Source: an uncultured Actinomycetes bacterium
GTDB taxonomy: Bacteria; Actinomycetota; Thermoleophilia; Solirubrobacterales; Solirubrobacteraceae
DNA length: 64,000 nucleotides
Assembly (NCBI GenBank): GCA_937888775.1
Contig: CALAQT010000542.1
Coordinates: forward strand, 1-64,000
Direction: 5' to 3'
Below are positions 57,799 through 64,000 of the stretch, piece by piece. The position numbers and the translations under genes were made by a program. The first letter of the stretch is position 1. Every line of letters starts with the position of its first letter. The notes beneath the pieces were generated by a model that was not told the origin of the DNA, did not search any database, and was given only the letters and a program-made list of their open reading frames with translations.

Positions 57799-58287
57799 GT
57801 GGCCAAGCACGGCAGCCTGAGAGCATCAGACGCCGATCGAGATCAGATCGTCGATCGGCTGCGGATGGCGTCGGCCGAGGGACGGCTCGCCGCCCACGAG
57901 CTTGAGACTCGGGTGACCACGGCGCTGCGAGCCCGCACCTACGCCGAACTCGAGGCGACGGTTTCCGATCTGCCCGGCGCCGGCCGGATGACGGGACCGT
58001 CGGCCGCCGGCTGGGCAGTCTCTACCGTGCGCGCGCATCCTGCCCTGCTGCTGCTGGCGATCCCGGTGGGGATGGTCGTGGCCGCGACGCTGATTGCGCT
58101 GACGACGATCTGGGCGCTGGTGATGGTGGCGATGTTCACCCTCGGGCACCGGGGCCACATGTACCGCGGACCGTGGAATTACGGATCCCGGGAACGCTTC
58201 ACACCGCCGGCGGGACGTTACGGAGCGACCGCCGGGCGCTTCGGGGCGTCACGTGGGCCGGGCCGGCGCCGCGGCTACTCGGCCTGA
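57799..58287 (+). CDS. DUF1707 and two-TM domain protein, second copy
   Basis: 162 residues from a GTG at 57799. SLRASDADRDQIVDRLRMASAEGRLAAHELETRVTTAL is DUF1707, ending TYAELEATVSDLPGAG, then one or two hydrophobic segments (ALLLLAIPVGMVVAATLIAL) and a Gly/Arg/Tyr-rich tail. Same arrangement as the gene at 19348. It converges on the broken methyltransferase with a 22-bp gap. Confidence 0.86.
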   Translation: MAKHGSLRASDADRDQIVDRLRMASAEGRLAAHELETRVTTALRARTYAELEATVSDLPGAGRMTGPSAAGWAVSTVRAHPALLLLAIPVGMVVAATLIALTTIWALVMVAMFTLGHRGHMYRGPWNYGSRERFTPPAGRYGATAGRFGASRGPGRRRGYSA

Positions 58288-58309
58288 CGACTGACCCCCG
58301 GCGCCGCCG

Positions 58310-59059
58310 CTACTCGGCCCGACGACTGACCCGCCAGACCACGCCCTCCATCAGCATCGCCCGGCGGTTGACCGTGTAGCGGTGCCGGTAGCGGCGGCGC
58401 GTGAGCTCCTGCGCCCGGGTGACGCCCAGTTCGCCTAGCCACGTCTGTTCGGTCACGAGGTCCGGCTGCGCGGTGGCGTCACGCATGTAGGCGATCACCG
58501 CGTCGGGCGCCAGCCGCCTCATGGCGGTGATCAGCGCGGCCGGTGGAATGTGCTGGGGACCGACCCCGACCGGGGCCACGCAGGTGAGGGCGTTGGGCGC
58601 CAGCTCGGCGATCGTGCGCTCCTGGTTGGTGAGAGGTCGACCAGATCGGTGATCAGATAGGCGTCATAGACGTCCGGTCGATCGCGCAGCGCGGCCTCGC
58701 GGGCGGCCGGTTCCAGGTCGGTGGCGATCACCGGGCGCATCCCCAGCGCGGCCAGGCCCGCCGGAGATTCCGTTGCCCGCGCCGATGTCGAGCACCCGAA
58801 CCTGCGAGCGCTCCCAGCCGAGGCTGTCCGTGGCACCGGCCAGCATCGACCCGCTCTCCTCCGGCGAGCGGCAGCCCAGGCGGCGCTGGACGACCTCCTC
58901 GTACAAGCCGGGAAGGGCGTAGACACGGTCGTAGTCGTGCAGGCACAGCTCCTCGGTGCGGCCGTCGTCGAAATGCACGAGGATCCGCTCGCGTCCGATC
59001 TGAGGGTCCGCCTGGGGCGGGATCTCGACCGTGAAGGGGCGCCCCTCCGTGGTCGTCAA
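58310..59059 (-). pseudogene. SAM-dependent methyltransferase interrupted by two frameshifts
   Basis: Three consecutive frames make one protein. 59059-58760 encodes RPFTVEIPPQADPQIG to RVLDIGAGNGISG (SAM motif I). Then the frame shifts near 58757-58763 to AALGMRPVIATDLEPAAREAA and AYLITDLVDL. A second shift near 58634-58640 leads to NQERTIAELAPNALTCVAPVG and ends WRVSRRAE. Each shift is cured by adding one base, giving about 250 residues. The proposed start is TTG at 59059 after GGGGTGAGG. Motif I and the later ATDLEP segment place it among class I methyltransferases with unknown substrate. Whether it is decayed or mis-sequenced cannot be told from here. Confidence 0.8.
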
Positions 59060-59081
59060 GGCCTCACCCCCGTGGCAATCG

Positions 59082-59160
59082 CCCGCAGGGCGCGGGACGG
59101 ACATTGCCGTGGCAATCGCCCCCCGGGCGATTGCCACAAGGGATCGCCCCCTGGGCGATC
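59082..59160. repeat. Hairpin cluster between lepA and the methyltransferase
   Basis: gtggcaatcgccc-ccc-gggcgattgccac at 59109-59137 (13-bp stem, 3-nt loop) and gatcgccc-cct-gggcgatc at 59142-59160 (8-bp stem). A half-copy of the first (gtggcaatcgccc-gca-gggcg) starts at 59082. They lie 6-85 bp past the lepA stop on the minus strand. They fill the gap from 59060 to 59166. Confidence 0.85.
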
Positions 59161-59166
59161 ACCCGA

Positions 59167-60978
59167 TCACCCCTTCTCGCCGAGCTCCAGCACCGCCAGG
59201 AACGCCTCCTGGGGAACCTCGATCCGGCCCACCTGCTTCATCCGCTGCTTGCCCTTCTTCTGCGCCTCCAGCAGCTTGCGCTTGCGCGAGATGTCACCGC
59301 CGTAGCACTTGGCGATCACGTCCTTACGGTAGGCCTTGATCGTCTCCCGGGCCACGATCCGCGAGCCGATCGCCGCCTGGATCGGCACGTCGTACTGCTG
59401 GCGCGGGATCTTCTGGCGGAGCTTCTCGGTCAGCGTCCGGCCGGCCTCCTGGGCCTTGGAGCGGTGTACGAGCATTGACAGGGCGTCGATCGGGTCGCCG
59501 GCCAGCAGGATGTCGAGCTTGACCAGATCTGACTCACGCAGGCCGATCAGGTCGTAGTCCAGCGAGGCGTAGCCGCGCGTGCGGGACTTCAGCTGGTCGA
59601 AGAAGTCCAGCACGATCTCGGCCAGCGGCAGGTCGTAGGTCATCTGCACGCGCTCAGGCGAGAGGAAGTGCATGCCGGAGTGCTCGCCGCGGCGCTCCTG
59701 GCAGAGCTCCATGATCTGACCGACGAACTCCTTGGGGGACAGGATCGAGGCGCGGATGAACGGCTCACGGACCTCGGCCACGCGGGAGGGATCGGGCATG
59801 TCGTTGGGGCTGTGGACGGGCACGACGCTGCCGTCGGTGAGCGTCACCTCGTACTCGACCGACGGCATCGTGGCCATCAACTCCAGGTCGTACTCGCGCT
59901 CCAGGCGCTCACGCACGATGTCCATGTGCAGCAGGCCGAGAAAACCGCAGCGAAAGCCAAACCCCAGCGCCTCGGACGTTTCAGGCTCCCAGCTCAGCGC
60001 CGCGTCGTTGAGGGTCAGCTTCTCCAGCGCGTCGCGCAGATCCGGATAGGCGTCGGAATCGATCGGGAACAGGCCGCAGAAGACCATCGGCTTGACCTCC
60101 CGGTAGCCGGGCAGCGGCTCGGTGGCCGGTCTGACCTTGCTGGTCAGCGTGTCGCCCACGCGCAGCCGAGTGACGTCCTTGATCCCGGTGATCAGAAAGC
60201 CGACCTCGCCGGCGCTGAGCGCCTTGGCTGAGATCATCTGGGGCGTGAAGAAGCCGATGTCGTCGATCTCGGCCTCGGTCCCCGCCTGCATCGCGCGGAT
60301 TCCCTCACCCTTGGTGAAGGTGCCGTCGACGACGCGGATGTAGGCGATCACGCCGCGATACTGGTCGTACTCGGAGTCGAAGATCAGCGCGCGGGGCGGG
60401 GCCGCGAGGTCACCGCTGGGCGGCGGAACGCGCGCGATCAGCTCGTCGAGCACCTCGGTGACGCCCTCGCCGGTCTTCGCGCTGATCCGCCTGACCTGGG
60501 CCGCCGGCTCTCCCAGCAGGTCGGCCACCTCCTCGGCCACCCGCTCGGGCTCGGCGCCGGGCAGATCGACCTTGTTCAGGCATGGGATCAGCTCGAGTCC
60601 GGCCTCGACCGCCAGGTAGGTGTTGGCCACCGTCTGAGCCTCGACTCCCTGCGAGGCGTCTACGACCAGCAGCGCCCCCTCGCACGCCGCCAGCGACCGT
60701 GAGACCTCATAGGTGAAGTCCACGTGCCCGGGGGTGTCGATCAACTGCAGCTGGTAGGTCTGGCCATCGTGAGCCGACTCGTAGTAGACGCGGACAGCCT
60801 GCGCCTTGATCGTGATCCCCCGCTCGCGTTCGAGGTCCATCGAATCGAGCAGCTGCGCGCGCATCGCCCGCGGGTCCACAGTGTGGGTCAGCTCCAGGAT
60901 GCGATCGGCCAGCGTCGACTTGCCGTGGTCGATATGGGCGATGATCGAGAAGTTGCGGATGTGAGCCTGGTCGGCCAT
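59167..60978 (-). CDS. lepA: Elongation factor 4 (LepA)
   Basis: 603 residues from the ATG at 60978. [19 protein letters not shown] (G1), [15 protein letters not shown] (switch), [18 protein letters not shown] (G3) and [10 protein letters not shown] (G4) are followed by LepA-specific [13 protein letters not shown] and C-terminal [26 protein letters not shown]. It is a translation GTPase linked to ribosome assembly and back-translocation. The longer open frame upstream is a shadow. Confidence 0.98.
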   Translation of the reverse strand: MADQAHIRNFSIIAHIDHGKSTLADRILELTHTVDPRAMRAQLLDSMDLERERGITIKAQAVRVYYESAHDGQTYQLQLIDTPGHVDFTYEVSRSLAACEGALLVVDASQGVEAQTVANTYLAVEAGLELIPCLNKVDLPGAEPERVAEEVADLLGEPAAQVRRISAKTGEGVTEVLDELIARVPPPSGDLAAPPRALIFDSEYDQYRGVIAYIRVVDGTFTKGEGIRAMQAGTEAEIDDIGFFTPQMISAKALSAGEVGFLITGIKDVTRLRVGDTLTSKVRPATEPLPGYREVKPMVFCGLFPIDSDAYPDLRDALEKLTLNDAALSWEPETSEALGFGFRCGFLGLLHMDIVRERLEREYDLELMATMPSVEYEVTLTDGSVVPVHSPNDMPDPSRVAEVREPFIRASILSPKEFVGQIMELCQERRGEHSGMHFLSPERVQMTYDLPLAEIVLDFFDQLKSRTRGYASLDYDLIGLRESDLVKLDILLAGDPIDALSMLVHRSKAQEAGRTLTEKLRQKIPRQQYDVPIQAAIGSRIVARETIKAYRKDVIAKCYGGDISRKRKLLEAQKKGKQRMKQVGRIEVPQEAFLAVLELGEKG

Positions 60979-61027
60979 CTGCCATCTAGGGTAGGCCCCC
61001 CGACGCGGGTGCGAGCGTTGGTGGCCG

Positions 61028-61558
61028 CTACCGAGGGCCCGCGCCGGCGGCGCCGTGGTGATGCTCGTGCTCGTGGTGCACCCGGCGGCTGATGAATTGC
61101 GGCAGCAGGCCCAGCTCGTCCAGCGCTCCGCGACCGGCGACGCCCATCGTGAGCACGCCCGCGAAGATGGCGACGGCATCGATCGACTTGCGCCCTTGCT
61201 TGTCCCAGTAGTCGTCCTGCAGGTCGAGCCACAGCGCAAACTCGTCGAGCGTCAGCGCCGAGGCGATGCCGTAGGTGGTCGCGGTGATGCGCGAGGCCCA
61301 CTCGGGCGACCTCATACCCAGCCCGAACCGATAGGTCCATAGGTAGCCGACGCCGAGCAGGCCGAAGATCCCGAACGTGCTGTGGTGGATGTGACGCCCG
61401 CCGGCGCTGATGTTCCTGAACGGGCCGACGTTGGCCCGGATCGCGTGGGTGACCCCGCGGGCGACCGCGAACGCCGTCGTGAAGCCGACCGCGCTCAGGA
61501 ACGCGCGCTCCTTGCGAGGTTCGGTGAGGTGGCGCGCGTAGAGGCCCCTGAGCTGCAC
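61028..61558 (-). CDS. Membrane protein of unknown function downstream of murJ
   Basis: 176 residues from the GTG at 61558, 2 bp after the murJ stop. It has an amphipathic N-terminus ([16 protein letters not shown]), three or four hydrophobic stretches, [37 protein letters not shown] and a His-rich end [12 protein letters not shown]. The repeated HH pairs could bind metal. A conserved actinobacterial membrane family is likely, but I do not recognise it. Open frame upstream overlaps murJ and is rejected. Confidence 0.72.
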   Translation of the reverse strand: MQLRGLYARHLTEPRKERAFLSAVGFTTAFAVARGVTHAIRANVGPFRNISAGGRHIHHSTFGIFGLLGVGYLWTYRFGLGMRSPEWASRITATTYGIASALTLDEFALWLDLQDDYWDKQGRKSIDAVAIFAGVLTMGVAGRGALDELGLLPQFISRRVHHEHEHHHGAAGAGPR

Positions 61559-61560
61559 GT

Positions 61561-63189
61561 TCAGGATGCTACGCGGCCGCGCAGGCGTCCAAGGATCAGC
61601 GACTCGATCTGGCGCGCCTCCGGGATCCGCATCAACAGCACGAGCCGGGCGTAGAGGGCCACGGCGACCGTCAGCGCGATCCCGATCGACAGGATCTGGG
61701 CGATCAGTGACAGGCCCAGGAGGCTGTCGAGCCCCTTCCAGAGCAGGTATCCGACCGCGGTGATGATCGCCGTGGCGATCACGATGCGCACCGTGATCAT
61801 CGTCGTCTGAGCGCCCTCCAGGCGGCCGTTGAAGCCGACCCGCAGCCGGCGCAGCTGCAGGGCGGTCATGACGATGTTGGCCGACACCGTGCCGATCACG
61901 AGGCCCGGGATGCCCAGCGGCTTGTAGAGCGCCAGCGAGACGATGATGTCCACGACCATGTTCATCGCCGCCAGCCCGGTCGGGATCCACGGTCGCCTGA
62001 GGGCGAAGAACGTCCGGCTCAGAAGCAGGTTGACCCCCGCGAACGGAAGGCTGAAGGCAAACCAGAACAGCGCCGTGGAGACCAGGTGGGTGGAGAACGA
62101 GTGAAACACGCCGTGTTGGTAGACCAGCCGGGTGATCGGCGTCGCCAGCACCGCCATCAGCGCCGCCGACGGGATCAGCAGCAGGTTGATCTGGCGGATG
62201 CCGTTGCCAAGGGTCTGGCGCATGCCCACGACTTCCCGCCGGTGGGCCAGGCGGCTGAGCGTCGGAAACAGGACCGTCGCCACCGCAACGCTGAACACGC
62301 CCTGGGGCAGCATGTAGATCCGGAAGGCGTCGTTGATCGCGGCCGGTGCGTGGGAGGAGACGAGCGTGCCCAGTCCGGCGTTGAGGAACACATCGAGGTT
62401 GATGATCCCGATGCTCATCGTCACCGGCAGGAACAGGATCAGCACCTGCCGGATGCGCGCGTCGCGCCAATTCAGCGTGAACGACAGGCGAAAGTCGATC
62501 CGGCGCAGCGCCGAGGCGATCAGCAGCAGCTGCACGACGGTCGCGACCAGCCAGGCGATCGCGTACGCGTAGACGGCGTTCGGCCCGTGAAAGCGGCCGT
62601 GCAGGCCCACCAGGAGCACGATGATCACGACGTTCCAGACCGCGGGGGCCAGCGCCGGGATCGAGAACTCGTCGTAGGACTGCAGGATCCCCACCAGCAG
62701 GCCGGTCAGGCTCAGCAGCAGCACTACCGGGAACAGGACGCGCGAGAGCCCGACCGTGAGCGCGGTCGCCGAGGCGCTGAACGTGCCGGTGAACAGCGGC
62801 ATGATCACCCCCGCCACCCCCATCCACACCAGCGTCAACGCGCCCAGCATGACGAGGATCAGCCAGAACAGCTCGGAGGCGAGCCGAAACGCCTCCCGCT
62901 TGCGCCCGTCCTGCATGAGCTCCGTGAACACCGGCACGAACGCGGCCGACAGTGCCGCCTGCGAGAACAGATTGCTGAACAGGTTGGGGACCTGGGAGGC
63001 GACCGTAAATGCAGAAGCGGCGGCCGAGGTGGCGAAGAAGCCCGCCTGCACGACCTCGCGTCCGAGCCCGGCGATTCGAGACAATGCCGTGGCGAGTGCG
63101 AAGATCGCCGTGCTGAGCGCGATCCGGCGGCGCGGCGGCGGCGGGGGCGACCTGGTCGACTCCCCCGTTGCGTTGCTCTCGACGGACAC
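61561..63189 (-). CDS. murJ: Lipid II flippase MurJ (MviN)
   Basis: 542 residues from the GTG at 63189; the frame further up collides with rpsT. A basic N-terminus with PPPPPRRR leads to about 14 membrane segments, including ALATALSRIAGLGREVVQAGFFA, FTVASQVPNLFSNLFSQAALSAAFVPVF and YMLPQGVFSVAVATVLFPTLSR, all typical of MurJ. It flips lipid-linked peptidoglycan precursor. Divergent from rpsT with a 54-bp gap. Confidence 0.95.
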   Translation of the reverse strand: MSVESNATGESTRSPPPPPRRRIALSTAIFALATALSRIAGLGREVVQAGFFATSAAASAFTVASQVPNLFSNLFSQAALSAAFVPVFTELMQDGRKREAFRLASELFWLILVMLGALTLVWMGVAGVIMPLFTGTFSASATALTVGLSRVLFPVVLLLSLTGLLVGILQSYDEFSIPALAPAVWNVVIIVLLVGLHGRFHGPNAVYAYAIAWLVATVVQLLLIASALRRIDFRLSFTLNWRDARIRQVLILFLPVTMSIGIINLDVFLNAGLGTLVSSHAPAAINDAFRIYMLPQGVFSVAVATVLFPTLSRLAHRREVVGMRQTLGNGIRQINLLLIPSAALMAVLATPITRLVYQHGVFHSFSTHLVSTALFWFAFSLPFAGVNLLLSRTFFALRRPWIPTGLAAMNMVVDIIVSLALYKPLGIPGLVIGTVSANIVMTALQLRRLRVGFNGRLEGAQTTMITVRIVIATAIITAVGYLLWKGLDSLLGLSLIAQILSIGIALTVAVALYARLVLLMRIPEARQIESLILGRLRGRVAS

Positions 63190-63197
63190 GAGCGCGC

Positions 63198-63203
63198 TAT
63201 AGT
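63198..63203 (+). promoter_or_regulatory. Possible -10 element of rpsT
   Basis: TATAGT lies 40 bp before the rpsT start, the only AT-rich hexamer in the gap. The leader also holds gccgcgg-cca-a-ccgcggc-type inverted repeat (63214-63231). The -35 box is unclear; ttgctc near 63174 is spaced 18-19 bp away. The same sequence read on the minus strand (ACTATA) could serve murJ. Confidence 0.4.
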
Positions 63204-63243
63204 ACGCGCCCTTGCCGCGGCCAACCGCGGCTGCTTTTACGTT

Positions 63244-63504
63244 ATGGCCAACATCCACTCACAGAAGAAGCGGATCCTGCGCGCCGAGCGTGAGCGGCTT
63301 GAGAATCGCCGCTACACCTCGACGATCAAGACCTACTTCCGGCGGCTGGAAGCTGCGATCGCCGGCGACGACGCCGAGGTTGCCGAGCGCGAGCATCGCG
63401 AGTTGGTCAAGACGATCGACAAGGCCGTCAAGCGCGGGGCGCTGCACCGCAACACCGGCGCTCGCAAGAAGTCGCGCGCGGCGCGGCTGCGCAAGACCGC
63501 CTGA
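63244..63504 (+). CDS. rpsT: 30S ribosomal protein S20
   Basis: 86 residues from ATG. ANIHSQKKRILRAERERLENRR and KTYFRRLEAAI, then LVKTIDKAVKRGALHRNTGARKKSR are standard for S20. It binds 16S rRNA early in 30S assembly. Convergent with holA, as in many bacteria. Confidence 0.97.
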   Translation: MANIHSQKKRILRAERERLENRRYTSTIKTYFRRLEAAIAGDDAEVAEREHRELVKTIDKAVKRGALHRNTGARKKSRAARLRKTA

Positions 63505-63516
63505 CCCGGACTCTGC

Positions 63517-63539
63517 CGCCCGGCCGGGCCGGCCGGCCG
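63517..63539. terminator. GC hairpin between rpsT and holA
   Basis: cccggccgg and ccggccggg form a perfect 9-bp stem with a 5-nt loop, 12 bp after the rpsT stop and 12 bp from the holA stop. No T tract. Probable two-way terminator. Confidence 0.65.
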
Positions 63540-63551
63540 GGGAGTACTTAG

Positions 63552-64000
63552 TTAAGCGGCGATCCGAGTAATCGCGATCAGCGCGGCGGTGTCCTCGGCG
63601 AGCGCGCCGCGTCCCCCGCCCCGGGAAGCGAGCTCCAGCTCCGCGATCTCGCAGGTGGCGCGGCGCAGTGCGTCCGATCCGGTGGCGCGGGCATCGGAGA
63701 TCAGCCGGTCGGCGGCCCGCGACGGCATGCGCAGCCTGCGCTTGATCTGGGCCGGCGCCTCGCCGGCGTCGAGCGCCGAGGCCACGCCGTGGGCGACCCG
63801 CACGCGCTGGACGATCCAGTACAGCAGCCCGGGGACGCGCTCGCCCTGGGCGCGAAGCTCCAGGTAGGCGCGCGTCGCCGCCTTCGCGTCGCCGGCGACG
63901 AGCGCATCCGCAACCGTCCACGCCCTGCGCTCGGCTGACGCGGCGGTCAACTCCTCGATCTGATCGGCATCGATGGTCGCGCCCTGATCCGCGCCCAGCG
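63552..64000 (-). CDS. holA: DNA polymerase III subunit delta HolA, C-terminal part (start outside window)
   Basis: About 148 residues of a frame that enters from the right edge. GATIDADQIEELT, then RRAWTVADALVAGDAKAATRAYLEL and LLYWIVQRVRVAHGVASALDAG match the collar domain at the C-terminus of the clamp-loader delta subunit. IKRRLRMPSRAADRLISDA and a helical end ELELASRGGGRGALAEDTAAL follow. The position next to rpsT is the classic holA location. The ATPase-like N-terminal domains are not visible. Confidence 0.88.
   Translation of the reverse strand, partial: LGADQGATIDADQIEELTAASAERRAWTVADALVAGDAKAATRAYLELRAQGERVPGLLYWIVQRVRVAHGVASALDAGEAPAQIKRRLRMPSRAADRLISDARATGSDALRRATCEIAELELASRGGGRGALAEDTAALIAITRIAA

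Noticed and set aside
61028..62827. 599-codon minus-strand frame
   Set aside because: Its first 423 codons are an alternative frame of murJ. Only the part from 61558 is kept.

Overview
The window is strongly GC-rich chromosomal DNA with short gaps and long runs of co-directional genes joined by 1-4 bp ATGA/GTGA overlaps. The gene content (Rex, DivIVA-like protein, two DUF1707 proteins, four-domain S1, PolA with a decayed proofreading domain, secreted Gly/Pro-rich proteins) points to an actinobacterium. The secreted-protein and small-membrane-protein types fit Thermoleophilia/Solirubrobacterales best. That placement is inference; there is no rRNA here to prove it. No phage, plasmid, CRISPR, transposase or tRNA was seen. 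Most of the window is housekeeping DNA, and I did not find a clear undescribed defence or mobile system.

Layout. 1-5.4 kb: an edge-truncated DUF1844-like gene, a GCS2-type ligase, rex, a small glutaredoxin-like gene, a 4x58-bp tandem repeat, then the t6A genes tsaE-tsaB-rimI-tsaD (all minus). 5.4-13.6 kb: a MOP-type flippase, a family-4 uracil-DNA glycosylase, the pantothenate operon DUF2520-panC-panD-panB, a DUF47/PhoU-like protein and a membrane GGDEF/HD-GYP enzyme. 13.7-23.5 kb: a secreted protein with a natural Gly-Ser linker, a hexapeptide acyltransferase with no ordinary start codon, uvrA behind a consensus SOS box, DUF1707, a DivIVA-like protein, uvrB and a lytic transglycosylase. 23.4-33.6 kb: coaE, rpsA, an FAD oxidoreductase, a lipoprotein, an allene-oxide-cyclase-like secreted protein, a PKD-domain secreted protein, polA and an ACT-malic enzyme. 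33.3-40.6 kb: a branched-chain amino acid ABC operon (livJ-H-M-G-F) plus a second substrate-binding protein and a decayed fragment of a third. 40.6-49.1 kb: hisIE-trpE-trpG-trpD-trpC-(htrA)-trpF-trpB-trpA. 49.1-57.6 kb: era, ybeY, phoH, an mtaB-yqeY fusion, prmA, dnaJ, hrcA and two MaoC/HadAB-like hydratases. 57.6-64 kb: an SDR remnant, a second DUF1707, a doubly frameshifted methyltransferase, lepA, a membrane protein, murJ, rpsT and the start-truncated end of holA.

Connections. TsaB/D/E make t6A on tRNA, and the MtaB half of the 51-53 kb fusion is expected to convert it to ms2t6A, so two successive tRNA-37 steps are encoded here. PanB, PanC and PanD feed coenzyme A synthesis, whose last step is CoaE; the one missing pantothenate step (ketopantoate reductase) has a candidate in the DUF2520 gene. 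UvrA, UvrB, PolA and Udg are excision-repair functions.

The most unusual signal is in the gaps. Many hold perfect hairpins with 3-5 nt loops, several carrying the stop codon of the upstream gene. Others hold short tandem duplications (58 bp x4, 33 bp x3.5, 31 bp x2.4, 67 bp x2, 21 bp x2). Three single-base frameshifts (one in htrA, two in the methyltransferase) are each repaired by adding one base, so either recent decay or base-level assembly errors must be considered.
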